Source of the DNA: Burkholderiales bacterium
GTDB taxonomy: Bacteria; Pseudomonadota; Gammaproteobacteria; Burkholderiales; Usitatibacteraceae
Direction: 5' to 3'
DNA length: 41,321 nucleotides
NCBI GenBank assembly: GCA_026125445.1
Contig: JAHCLE010000010.1
Coordinates: forward strand, 1 to 41,321
Part shown: one piece after another, positions 24,470-32,077 of the stretch
Numbering within the stretch: position 1 is the first letter of the stretch
How the letters are laid out: the number at the start of each line of letters is the position of its first letter
Notes under the pieces: model-generated
What the model saw: only the letters and a program-made list of their open reading frames with translations
Told to the model about the DNA's origin: nothing
Databases searched by the model: none
Position numbers and translations under genes: made by a program

Positions 24470-25192
24470 TCATGGGCGCCCGCCCGGGTCGGCGGACCGC
24501 GCCTGCGCCTCGTCCCAGGCGGCGACGAGCAATTGCGCGAGGCGGTATCCGTCCGCGTTGGTGATCTTGATGTTGTCCGGCTCCGAGGCGGCGAACGCGA
24601 AGGGCAGCCCGGCTCGCACGACCAGCTCGACCGTGGAGCGCGCGACGAGCCCGGCTTCGCGGGCCCTCCGATGCGCTTCCTCGAGGACGGCGCGATGGAA
24701 GGCGAGCGGGGAGCGCACCTGGCCCGCATCCGCGAGCGCGAGGAGTCCAGCCAGGCCGCCGTCGCGCGCCCGTGCCACGGGGGAATCGAACGCCTCGAGG
24801 CAACCCGCGGCCCCGGTGCGCTCGCCCAGGGCGGCGACCTCGTGCAGGAGCCGCCGGGAACCGAAGGGCCGCGCCACGTCGTGGATGAGGATCCGGTCGC
24901 CGGTGGCGGCGGCCAGCAGCCTCGCGACCGATTCCTGCCGCGAATCGCCCCCGGCCATCACCACGCAGGCGGGATCGGCGCGGCGGATGTCCGCCACGCA
25001 CGCCTCCGGCACCGCGAGCAACACCTGACCCGCGAACTCCCGCGCCCGGCGCACGGCGCGCTGCCAGAGCGCCTCGCCTCCCAGCGGCAGCAGGCACTTC
25101 GGTCCCCGCCCGAGCCGGTCGCCGGAGCCCGCGGCCGGGACGAGGAAGCTCCAGCGGCGCGGATCGTGGCGGTAGGAGCCGGCGGGCGTCAT
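24470..25192 (-). CDS. IspD-like nucleotidyl (cytidylyl) transferase
   Basis: A 240-residue enzyme with the IspD/TarI fold signature: PAAGSGDRLGRGPKCLLPL at the N-terminus (CTP-binding loop and Lys), GGDSRQESVARLL, IHDVARPF, and IKITNADGYRLAQ at the C-terminus. It would transfer CMP to an alditol phosphate. True IspD makes CDP-methylerythritol, but here the gene is embedded between a GT2 glycosyltransferase and a Wzt-type ATPase, near a CDP-glycerol-type polymerase. A role in making CDP-glycerol or CDP-ribitol for the polymer is therefore more likely. Its ATG overlaps the preceding stop by four bases (ATGA). Housekeeping IspD cannot be excluded. Confidence 0.75.
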   Translation of the reverse strand: MTPAGSYRHDPRRWSFLVPAAGSGDRLGRGPKCLLPLGGEALWQRAVRRAREFAGQVLLAVPEACVADIRRADPACVVMAGGDSRQESVARLLAAATGDRILIHDVARPFGSRRLLHEVAALGERTGAAGCLEAFDSPVARARDGGLAGLLALADAGQVRSPLAFHRAVLEEAHRRAREAGLVARSTVELVVRAGLPFAFAASEPDNIKITNADGYRLAQLLVAAWDEAQARSADPGGRP

Positions 25193-26079
25193 GGGTCGGC
25201 CCGCGTCGGCGAAGTGTCGCGCCCCGGGTCGTCGCCGGGGGCGACGTCCACTTCCTCGCCGTAGCCCGCGATCTCGTACACGAGCGAGCAGCGAAGGCGC
25301 GGACCCCGGCCTTCCGGCAGCGCGGGCCGCGTCTTGATCTCGCGCTCGGGAAGGTCCACCCGCACGGGAACCGCCGCGCCCGCCGCGGCCGCCTCCACCA
25401 TCTGCACGGCCACCTGGCGCAGCCGGCGCCTTTCCTCGAGGCCGAGCGCGCGCGCGACGGCGCGCATCACGTCGAACTTGAGGGCGCGATAGACGAAGTT
25501 GAGGCGCGTCGTGCGGTCCACGCCCTTGATGCGGTGGAAGCGCGTGCGCTCCTCGTCGGAATGGCGGATGGGCGTCACGAAGCCGCCGGGATAGAAGCCG
25601 CGCCGCACGCCCTGCAGCGCGAGCGCCGCGTACAGGTCGTTGTCCTCGCCGCCCCAGCCCTCGATGGCCTCGTCGTAGCCGCCGGCCGCGAGGAACGCGG
25701 AGCGCTCCACGAGGCACGAGCCCCAGGTGTTCGGGTCGCCCGAATCCGGAAGGTAGAAGTGCCCGTGGGCGAGGCCGGGAGAGACCCGCCGGAAGAAGTC
25801 CGGCGCCAACTGCACGTCGGCATCGACGAAGGCGAGCCATTCCGACTGCGCGGCCGCGGCGCCGAGGTTGCGCGCCCGTGCGGCGTTGAACCCCGCGTCG
25901 TCGGTCACGCGGACCACCTTCACCTGCGGGAAGTGTTCGAGCACCCAGTTGCCGGCGCCGTCGGGGCAGCCGTAGTCGACCACGACCCAGTCCGCGTCCT
26001 CCTGGGCCACGGCCGCGGGGAGGGTTTGCGAGAGGTGGGCCAGACGGCCCTTGCAGGTGGTCACGTAGGTGAACTTCAT
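25189..26079 (-). CDS. Family 2 glycosyltransferase
   Basis: A 296-residue GT-A fold enzyme. Residues 1-110 show the start MKFTYVTTCKGRLAHL, NAARARNLGAAAAQSEW and the DxD-type metal site FVDADVQL. A later GWGGEDNDLYAAL is the galactosyltransferase-type C-terminal motif with the catalytic acidic residues. It probably adds a sugar to a surface polymer; donor and acceptor are unknown. Its start overlaps the stop of the polymerase-like gene upstream and its stop overlaps the start of the IspD-like gene, both as ATGA, so the three are translationally coupled. Confidence 0.83.
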   Translation of the reverse strand: MKFTYVTTCKGRLAHLSQTLPAAVAQEDADWVVVDYGCPDGAGNWVLEHFPQVKVVRVTDDAGFNAARARNLGAAAAQSEWLAFVDADVQLAPDFFRRVSPGLAHGHFYLPDSGDPNTWGSCLVERSAFLAAGGYDEAIEGWGGEDNDLYAALALQGVRRGFYPGGFVTPIRHSDEERTRFHRIKGVDRTTRLNFVYRALKFDVMRAVARALGLEERRRLRQVAVQMVEAAAAGAAVPVRVDLPEREIKTRPALPEGRGPRLRCSLVYEIAGYGEEVDVAPGDDPGRDTSPTRADP

Positions 26080-27632
26080 GGCCGCGTCCCGCGCCAAGGT
26101 TCCGTCTCGTCCCGGAGCTGCGCGAGCCGCTGCGCGATTCGCTCCCCCGCCCGGCCGTCGGCCAGCGTGCCGAAGAGCTCCTCGCGCAGGCGGGCGCGAC
26201 GGGCGGCGACGTCCGGCGGCTCCGGCCCGGAAAGGGCGCGCTTCACGGCGGCGGCCAGGTCCTCGCGCCGGCCGACGGTCGTGGACACCGGCCCCAGCTG
26301 CCACTCCGTCGCGCCGGGATCGAAGGCGCTCGACGCGCGCGCACGGGCGACGTCGAGCAGCCGGACCAGCGGGCGGTCGAGCGCCAGGAACTGCGTGGCC
26401 ATGCTCGACACGTCGGAAACGAGCACGTCCGCGTCCGCGAGGAGCGCCACGGTGTCGCAGCTGCCGGCATCCCGGTACTCGACGTTGGGCCGCGTGCGCG
26501 CCAGATCCCGCCACGCCGCGAGCAGGCGCGGCGCGTCGAAGCGCAGCTGCGGATGGGCGTTGAGGACGACGCGGATCGACTCGTCTCTCCCGCGGATCGC
26601 CGCGACCGGATCCTCGCCGGCGAGGAACGCTGCGCTGAGCTCGGGATTGAAGGTCGGCGCGAAAAGCACGCGCCGCGGCCGTCCCCGCTCGTCCGCGGAT
26701 GCCTTGCGCAGGCGCCGGATCATCCCGTCCATCTGCGGGTAACCCGTGGCCCAGACCCTCTCCTCGTCGAGCAGGGCGAGTCGGCGGATCTCCCCGGCCT
26801 GCCATTCGCTGCTGGCGCAAACGTGGTCGCAAGCGGCCGCGGAGTAGAGGCCGTAGTTCTTGCCGTTTACCGAGACGCCGTGGCGCGTGTTCACGAAGCG
26901 CGTGCCGGGGAGCATCAGGCGCAGCTCGCGCATGAGCGGAGGCGTGGGCGAGGACAGGACCACGATCTTCGGTCGCTGGGCCGCGAGCATCCACGGGCTC
27001 GTCGTGCACGCGAAGGCGATGCCGCGGGCGTCGAGAGCCTCGGCGATGGACCTCTGGATCCAGCCGTGCCAGTCCGCGACGAGCAGGAAGCCGACCTCCG
27101 GCCGCCTTCCCGGCGACCGGCGCGCGACGGCCGCGGCGTGCAGCCCGAAGGCGGCGACGGGATTGCCCGGCAGGTCCTGCGCGAGCGACTCGTAGATCCG
27201 GCCCGCCGCCTCCGGGTCGCGCGCGAGCTCGACCTCCGCGAGGAGCAGGGATTCCTCGTGCGAACGGTCGGGTTTCCCGAGCAGCGAGGCCGCCTCTTCC
27301 ATCCGCCCGCATTGCGCCAGCGCGCGGGCCCGGGCGAAGCGAAGGGGGCGGCTCGACGGCAGCCGCTCGCGTCCCCGCGCGGCGAGGCGCCCGGCCTCGG
27401 CATGGTTGCCGCCGTGGTCGACGTAGGTCACCAGCATGTGCCACGCCCGCTCGTCGTCGGGATGGGAGGCGACGAACTGGCGCGCCATGCTCTCGGCCTG
27501 CGCGAGGTTGGCGCGGGAGCAGGCGGCGGCGAGTTCCTCGACGGAGCGCGGCGCGGAGGCGGCCGGCGCGTCGCGCCCCGCAACCCGCTCCGGGTCAGGC
27601 GCCGCCGGCGATCTTCCCGTCCCTGCGGTCAT
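26076..27632 (-). CDS. CDP-glycerol glycerophosphotransferase-like protein with TPR-like N-terminus
   Basis: A 518-residue protein. Residues about 30-170 contain helical TPR-like repeats. The C-terminal 300 residues fit the TagB/TagF (Glyphos_transf) family, with RHGVSVNGKNYGLYS, GYPQMDGM, FAPTFNP, and near the end VSDVSSMATQFLALDRPLVR, matching the ISDYSS-(x)-F-(D)-rP motif. This family transfers glycerol or ribitol phosphate from a CDP donor onto a growing chain at the inner membrane. It is the first gene of the cluster, its ATG at 27632 lies 53 bases from tRNA-Leu on the same strand, and read-through from the tRNA promoter could transcribe it. The TPR fusion is less usual. Confidence 0.75.
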   Translation of the reverse strand: MTAGTGRSPAAPDPERVAGRDAPAASAPRSVEELAAACSRANLAQAESMARQFVASHPDDERAWHMLVTYVDHGGNHAEAGRLAARGRERLPSSRPLRFARARALAQCGRMEEAASLLGKPDRSHEESLLLAEVELARDPEAAGRIYESLAQDLPGNPVAAFGLHAAAVARRSPGRRPEVGFLLVADWHGWIQRSIAEALDARGIAFACTTSPWMLAAQRPKIVVLSSPTPPLMRELRLMLPGTRFVNTRHGVSVNGKNYGLYSAAACDHVCASSEWQAGEIRRLALLDEERVWATGYPQMDGMIRRLRKASADERGRPRRVLFAPTFNPELSAAFLAGEDPVAAIRGRDESIRVVLNAHPQLRFDAPRLLAAWRDLARTRPNVEYRDAGSCDTVALLADADVLVSDVSSMATQFLALDRPLVRLLDVARARASSAFDPGATEWQLGPVSTTVGRREDLAAAVKRALSGPEPPDVAARRARLREELFGTLADGRAGERIAQRLAQLRDETEPWRGTRP

Positions 27633-27684
27633 GTCGGATTCGGCGTTCTCGTCGGGCCACGGATGCGGTACCTCGGCGCGCTCC

Positions 27685-27771
27685 TGGTGCCGGGAGAGGG
27701 ACTCGAACCCTCACGGTGTCGCCACCGGCGGATTTTGAGTCCGCTGCGTCTACCGATTCCGCCATCCCGGC
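27685..27771 (-). tRNA. tRNA-Leu (anticodon CAA)
   Basis: On the minus strand the RNA starts GCCGGGATGG and ends TCCCGGCA-CCA; the acceptor stem pairs fully and CCA is encoded. The anticodon loop is CTCAAAA within GCGGA/TCCGC, giving CAA (plus strand 27735-27737), which reads UUG. A long variable arm (GGTG GCGA CACC) is typical of class II tRNA-Leu. The T stem-loop is GAGGG TTCGAGT CCCTC. Confidence 0.95.
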
Positions 27772-27788
27772 CGTGGATGGAGGGGAAA

Positions 27789-27795
27789 GTATAAT
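27789..27795. promoter_or_regulatory. Back-to-back -10 elements between tRNA-Leu and queA
   Basis: AGTATAAT reads TATAAT on the plus strand (27790-27795, toward queA) and TATACT on the minus strand (27794-27789, toward tRNA-Leu). No good -35 is visible for either. The only AT-rich spot between the two divergent genes, so a shared promoter core is likely. Confidence 0.45.
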
Positions 27796-27839
27796 CGACG
27801 CATGCCAATCGCCGACCCGCCGGCCGCGCGGCGCGGCCG

Positions 27840-28883
27840 GTGAAGCTCTCCGACTTCGACTACGCGCTGCCGCCGGAGCTCATCGCGCAGCACCCCGCGC
27901 CGCAGCGCTCGGCGAGCCGGCTCCTGCGCGTGGAGCCGGGCGGGGCGCTCCGCGACCTCGCCTTCCGCGACCTTCCCTCGCTCCTCGACCCGAAGGACCT
28001 CCTCGTCTTCAACGACACGCGCGTCATCAAGGCGCGCCTGCGCGGCCGCAAGGACACCGGCGGCGAGGTGGAGGCGCTGGTCGAGCGCGTGACGGGGGAG
28101 GGGACGGCGCTCGCGCACGTGCGCGCGAGCAAGTCGCCCAGGGCGGGGCGCAGGCTCCTCTTCGCGCCGGGGGTCTCGGCCGAGGTCACGGGGCGCCAGG
28201 GGGACCTCTTCGAGCTGCGCTTCGAGGGCGGCCTGCGCGTGCTGGACGTCCTCGCGGCGCATGGCGAGGTGCCGCTGCCGCCCTATATCGCGCACGCGCC
28301 GCAGGCCGAGGACGAGTCGCGCTACCAGACGGTGTACGCCGAGGTGCCGGGCGCGGTGGCCGCGCCCACGGCGGGGCTGCACTTCGACGCCGCGATGCTC
28401 GCCATGCTCGCGGAGCGCGGGATCGCCTCGGCGCGCGTGACGCTGCACGTCGGCGCGGGCACCTTCCAGCCCGTGCGCGTCGAGGACGTCTCGGCGCACG
28501 TGATGCACGAGGAGTGGTACAGCATCCCGGAGGCAACCGTGAGCGCGATCGCGGCGGCGAGGGCCAGGGGAGGGCGGGTGCTCGCGGTGGGCACGACCAC
28601 GCTTCGCGCGCTGGAGTCGGCCGCCGCCGCGGGGCCGCTCGCCGCGGGCTCGGCGCAGACGCGGCTCTTCATCGTCCCGGGGTACCGCTTCCGGGTCGTC
28701 GACCGCCTGCTCACCAACTTCCACCTCCCGAAATCGACGCTGCTCATGCTCGTGTGCGCCTTTGCGGGCACCGGGGCCATCCGTCGCGCCTATGCGCACG
28801 CGGTGGCGGCCCGCTACCGGTTCTTCTCGTACGGCGACGCGATGCTGCTCGACCGCGCGGTGCCGGAAGCCGGGGAAGCCTAG
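27840..28883 (+). CDS. queA: S-adenosylmethionine:tRNA ribosyltransferase-isomerase (queuosine synthesis)
   Basis: A 347-residue enzyme that transfers the ribosyl part of SAM to preQ1 in tRNA to make epoxyqueuosine. The family opening [53 protein letters not shown], and [16 protein letters not shown] near the C-terminus make the call certain. Translation starts at GTG 27840; an ATG at 27802 is not in frame with it. The length matches the family. No tgt is present in the window. It converges with the DUF2917 gene, their stop codons overlapping by four bases. Confidence 0.96.
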   Translation: MKLSDFDYALPPELIAQHPAPQRSASRLLRVEPGGALRDLAFRDLPSLLDPKDLLVFNDTRVIKARLRGRKDTGGEVEALVERVTGEGTALAHVRASKSPRAGRRLLFAPGVSAEVTGRQGDLFELRFEGGLRVLDVLAAHGEVPLPPYIAHAPQAEDESRYQTVYAEVPGAVAAPTAGLHFDAAMLAMLAERGIASARVTLHVGAGTFQPVRVEDVSAHVMHEEWYSIPEATVSAIAAARARGGRVLAVGTTTLRALESAAAAGPLAAGSAQTRLFIVPGYRFRVVDRLLTNFHLPKSTLLMLVCAFAGTGAIRRAYAHAVAARYRFFSYGDAMLLDRAVPEAGEA

Positions 28884-29197
28884 GCGCCGAGGAGGCGCTG
28901 GGCGCGGAAGCGCGCCTCGAGGAGGCGCTCCTCGCCGAGCAGCTCGCCCGGCATTCCGCGCGGCTCCTCGTCGCGCAGGGCGACGCGGGAGTCGGCCATC
29001 GCCTGGACGAGGGTGCGGCCGGCGCGCCTCACGACGAAGGACTCGCCCGCCGCCACGATGAAGTCCTGCGGCTCGCCTTCCTCCGTGATCCAGAGGGTGC
29101 CTTCGCGCGCCTGGATGCGGGTGCCGAGGGCGTCGTCGAGGGCCAGGAACTGGCCCGCCTCGAGGGTGAGAACGGGGGAGTCGAGTCTCAGCTGCAT
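28880..29197 (-). CDS. DUF2917-family protein
   Basis: A 105-residue protein with no signal peptide. [35 protein letters not shown] and [18 protein letters not shown] form a cupin-like beta structure that defines DUF2917; the C-terminal 35 residues are charged and helical. Function is unknown. AAGGAGGC lies 5 bases before the ATG at 29197. It is divergent from the LysR gene, whose other side holds a second DUF2917 gene of clearly the same family. Confidence 0.8.
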   Translation of the reverse strand: MQLRLDSPVLTLEAGQFLALDDALGTRIQAREGTLWITEEGEPQDFIVAAGESFVVRRAGRTLVQAMADSRVALRDEEPRGMPGELLGEERLLEARFRAQRLLGA

Positions 29198-29301
29198 GGC
29201 GGCCTCCTTGATGAATGCGTTCCGGGAATGCAGAATGTTCGTCGGGTGCGCCCAGTATCGTTACAGCGCCACTGAGGGACAAACGAAAAACCGGAATGCC
29301 T

Positions 29302-29322
29302 TGCATGATCCCAGCGCATGCA
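29302..29322. promoter_or_regulatory. TGCATG-N9-CATGCA inverted repeat at the LysR start codon
   Basis: Six-base perfect arms (29302-29307 and 29317-29322) flank nine bases, and the right arm contains the LysR ATG. This could be a site for autorepression, but it lacks the standard T-N11-A arrangement. Confidence 0.3.
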
Positions 29323-30229
29323 TAATCCCCGCCGTCCCCTGCCGCCGCTGGACCTCGTGCGAGGCTTCGAGGCCGCCGCCCGGCGCCTGTCGTTCACGCA
29401 GGCGGCGCAGGAGCTCTTCGTCACCCAGTCGGCGGTGAGCCGGCAGGTGCAGGCGCTCGAGGAATTCCTGGGGGTGAAGCTCTTCGAGCGCCGGCACAAG
29501 GCGCTCGAGCTCACCGAGGCGGGCCAGGCCTACTACCGCGCCGCGGCCGCCGCCCTCGCGGAGCTGCGCGCAGCCACGCAGCGCCTTCGCGAGTCCACGC
29601 GCGGGCACGTGCTCACCGTCACCACCACCGGCTCCTTCGCCTCGATCTGGCTGGTGCCGCGCCTGGGCCGGTTCCGCCAGGCCCATCCCGGCATCGACGT
29701 GCGCATCGCCGCCACCCACCTCACGCTCGACCTGGAGCGCGAGGGCATCGACGTGGCCGTCCGCGACGTTCCTTCAGGCAGGGAGCCGCCGGGCTCGGTG
29801 CGGCTGGTGGGCGAGCGCCTCTGCCCGGTGGCGAGCCCCGCCTACCTGCGCGAGTCGAAGGCGCCGCTGGCGCAGCCCGCCGACCTGCGCCATCACGTGA
29901 TGCTCCTGCTGCACGACCCGCAGGGGCGCTGGCCGTGGCTGAGCTGGGCGGCGTGGCTGGAGGCCAACGGCGTGGCCGACCTCGTGCCGGGCGGCACGCT
30001 CGCCTACGACCAGTACGACCAGGTGGTGAACGCGGCCGTGCACGGCCAGGGCGTGGCCCTGGGGCGGATGTCGGTGGTGGATTCCCTCGTGGAGGAGGGC
30101 AGGCTCGCGGCTCTCTTCGGCAAGCGGATGCAGGTGCCGCGCGCCCTGCACGCGATCTACGCCCCGGGCGCGGAGAACCGCCCCGAGGCGCGCGCCTTCG
30201 TGAACTGGCTGAGGCGGGAGATCGCCTAG
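29318..30229 (+). CDS. LysR-family transcriptional regulator, GcvA-like
   Basis: A 303-residue regulator. The N-terminal winged helix-turn-helix spans about residues 9-68 (LSFTQAAQELFVTQSAVSRQVQALEE, LGVKLFERRHKALELTEAG), followed by a linker helix and an effector-binding domain. The GcvA-like pattern is seen in the PPLDLVRGFEAAARRLSFT opening. The effector is unknown. It lies between two DUF2917 genes, divergent from one and converging with the other, so these are probable targets. No Shine-Dalgarno sequence precedes the ATG. Confidence 0.88.
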   Translation: MHNPRRPLPPLDLVRGFEAAARRLSFTQAAQELFVTQSAVSRQVQALEEFLGVKLFERRHKALELTEAGQAYYRAAAAALAELRAATQRLRESTRGHVLTVTTTGSFASIWLVPRLGRFRQAHPGIDVRIAATHLTLDLEREGIDVAVRDVPSGREPPGSVRLVGERLCPVASPAYLRESKAPLAQPADLRHHVMLLLHDPQGRWPWLSWAAWLEANGVADLVPGGTLAYDQYDQVVNAAVHGQGVALGRMSVVDSLVEEGRLAALFGKRMQVPRALHAIYAPGAENRPEARAFVNWLRREIA

Positions 30230-30462
30230 GCGGCTTCCCGGAGGTCGACCCAGGTGGTGTCGATGGCCTGGACGACCGTGCGGCCCTTGCGGGACACCAC
30301 GAATTCCTCGCCCGGGTTCACGACGAAGTCGCTGCAGTCGCCTTCTTCGGTGACCCACACGCGGGCGCCGACGGGACGGATGTGCACGCCCTTCGCGTCG
30401 TCGATCGTGAGGACCTGGCCGGGTTCGAGGACCACCTTCGAGGAAGTGACTTTGAGTCGCAT
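30226..30462 (-). CDS. DUF2917-family protein, second copy
   Basis: A 78-residue protein that aligns by eye with the copy at 28880: VLEPGQVLTIDDAKGVHIRP, VWVTEEGDCSDFVVNPGEEF and VVSRKGRTVVQAI. It lacks the charged C-terminal extension. Function is unknown. Its stop overlaps the end of the LysR gene on the opposite strand by four bases. Confidence 0.8.
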   Translation of the reverse strand: MRLKVTSSKVVLEPGQVLTIDDAKGVHIRPVGARVWVTEEGDCSDFVVNPGEEFVVSRKGRTVVQAIDTTWVDLREAA

Positions 30463-30721
30463 GGTTTTCGCTTCTCCGTGTCCGGCGCAGCACCCGACGG
30501 CCGAGGCCGCGCTTCGATGGGAAAATGCTGCGCCGCAGCGAAGGCGCCCACAAGCGAGATTTCCGAAAGCGATGCGATAGTTTTTCTAATGCCTCTCCCG
30601 GCCGGGCACGATTGACGCCGCGCAGGCGCCCGCCGGGCGCGGTTTGTATAATTCCGCTTCCCGAACAACGAGCGACCGGTCCCCTTGGCGCAACACCCGC
30701 GACAGCGGTCGGAGGATTCCC
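30463..30721. promoter_or_regulatory. Intergenic leader region of the men operon
   Basis: No credible gene. It separates the DUF2917 gene (minus) from menF (plus). A TATAAT box at 30647-30652 is a good -10 for the men operon, though no consensus -35 is found 16-18 bases upstream. A Shine-Dalgarno sequence GGAGGA (30711-30716) fixes the GTG start at 30722. Confidence 0.4.
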
Positions 30722-32077
30722 GTGGATGACGTGGTGACGTCGACGCCGGCGCTTGCGCCGGGCGCCGCGGCCGCGGGCGTGCGTGCGACCCTCGACTGCG
30801 ACGACATCCACGCGCTGCCCGCGCGGCTGGGGACGCTCGCGCCTTTCCTGCCCCAGATCGCCTGGTCGGATTCCTCCGCCGGCGGCGAGCGCTGGCTCGC
30901 CCTGGGCGAGATCGATTCCCTCGTGGCGCCGGCGGGCTCGGGATTCGTCGCCGCCTACGAGCTGCTCGCGCGGGCGCGCGAGCGCGTGCGCCTGCTCGCG
31001 AGGCTCGCCCCGGAGCCGGGGCTCGTCCGCTACATCGGAGGCGTGGCCTTCGATCCGCGCCACGGCGCGAACGAGGGCTGGCCCGGCGGCCAGGCGGCGC
31101 GCTTCGTCCTGCCGCGCGTGCTGCTGCGCCAGGCGGGAGCGCGGGCCGAGGTCACGGTGCTCGGCACGCCCGAGGCCGAGGCCCACGACATCGTCGGGCG
31201 CCTGCGGGAGGCCGCGCGCCAGGCTGCGCCCGCCCCGAACCGCATCCGCGTGCGGGAAGCGATCGCGGAGGGCTCGCGCGAGCGCTGGACGCACGCCGTG
31301 CAGGAGGCGCTGCGCGCGATCGACTCGGGCGCCGTGCGCAAGGTCGTGCTCGCGCGCGACATCCTCCTCGACGCCGAGCGCGAGATCGATCCCTGGGCCC
31401 TGCACCGCCTCGTGCACGCGGGCGAGCCGCACGGCCTGCGCTTCTGCCTTCGCTTCGAGGCCGGGTCGGCCTTCATGGGCGCCAGCCCCGAGCGGCTCGT
31501 CGCCCAGCACGGCGCGGCGATCTCCTGCGATTGCCTCGCGGGCACCATCGCGCGCGGCCTCTCGCCCGGGGACGAGGCGCGCAACGCCGCCGCGCTCCTC
31601 GCGAGCGAGAAGGACGGCAGGGAGCACCGCATCGTCCTCGAGGAGATCCTCGCGGCCATCGCCCCGCACGTGCGCTCCGTGCAGTCCCCGGAGGCGCCGC
31701 GCATCCTGGCGCTTCCCGGCGTGCTTCACCTGTGGAGCCCGATCCGGGCGCAGCTTCGCCAGGGCGTGGGCCTGAGCGAGATCGTCGCGGGGCTGCACCC
31801 GACGCCCGCCGTGGGCGGCTCGCCGCGGCTGGCGGCCATGGACCTCATCCACGCCCTCGAGGGCCGCTCGCGCGGCTGGTACGCGGGACTCGTGGGCTGG
31901 ATCGGCGCCGACGCCGCCGACTTCGCGGTGGCCATCCGCTCCGGCATCGTGCGCGGCAACCGCATGACGGCCTTCGGCGGCGCCGGCATCGTGCGCGGCT
32001 CCGACCCGGGCGCGGAGTGGGACGAGACCGCGCGCAAGGCCGCCTCCTTCATCCACCTGTTCTCGGAGCGCGCGTGA
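30722..32077 (+). CDS. menF: Isochorismate synthase (menaquinone pathway)
   Basis: A 451-residue chorismate-utilising enzyme that makes isochorismate in the first step of menaquinone synthesis. Seen: [45 protein letters not shown], the block [13 protein letters not shown] and [17 protein letters not shown], all standard for MenF/EntC-like enzymes; the Mg-binding Glu lies in the C-terminal helical part. GGAGGA six bases before GTG 30722 decides the start. Its stop overlaps the next start (GTGA). Isochorismate for siderophores is possible in general, but the following genes are all men genes. Confidence 0.92.
   Translation: MDDVVTSTPALAPGAAAAGVRATLDCDDIHALPARLGTLAPFLPQIAWSDSSAGGERWLALGEIDSLVAPAGSGFVAAYELLARARERVRLLARLAPEPGLVRYIGGVAFDPRHGANEGWPGGQAARFVLPRVLLRQAGARAEVTVLGTPEAEAHDIVGRLREAARQAAPAPNRIRVREAIAEGSRERWTHAVQEALRAIDSGAVRKVVLARDILLDAEREIDPWALHRLVHAGEPHGLRFCLRFEAGSAFMGASPERLVAQHGAAISCDCLAGTIARGLSPGDEARNAAALLASEKDGREHRIVLEEILAAIAPHVRSVQSPEAPRILALPGVLHLWSPIRAQLRQGVGLSEIVAGLHPTPAVGGSPRLAAMDLIHALEGRSRGWYAGLVGWIGADAADFAVAIRSGIVRGNRMTAFGGAGIVRGSDPGAEWDETARKAASFIHLFSERA

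Noticed and set aside
22106-27632. Genomic island integrated at tRNA-Leu
   Set aside because: The cluster does lie at the 3' side of the tRNA, but I found no repeat of the tRNA 3' end at the far edge and no integrase, and base composition matches the background.
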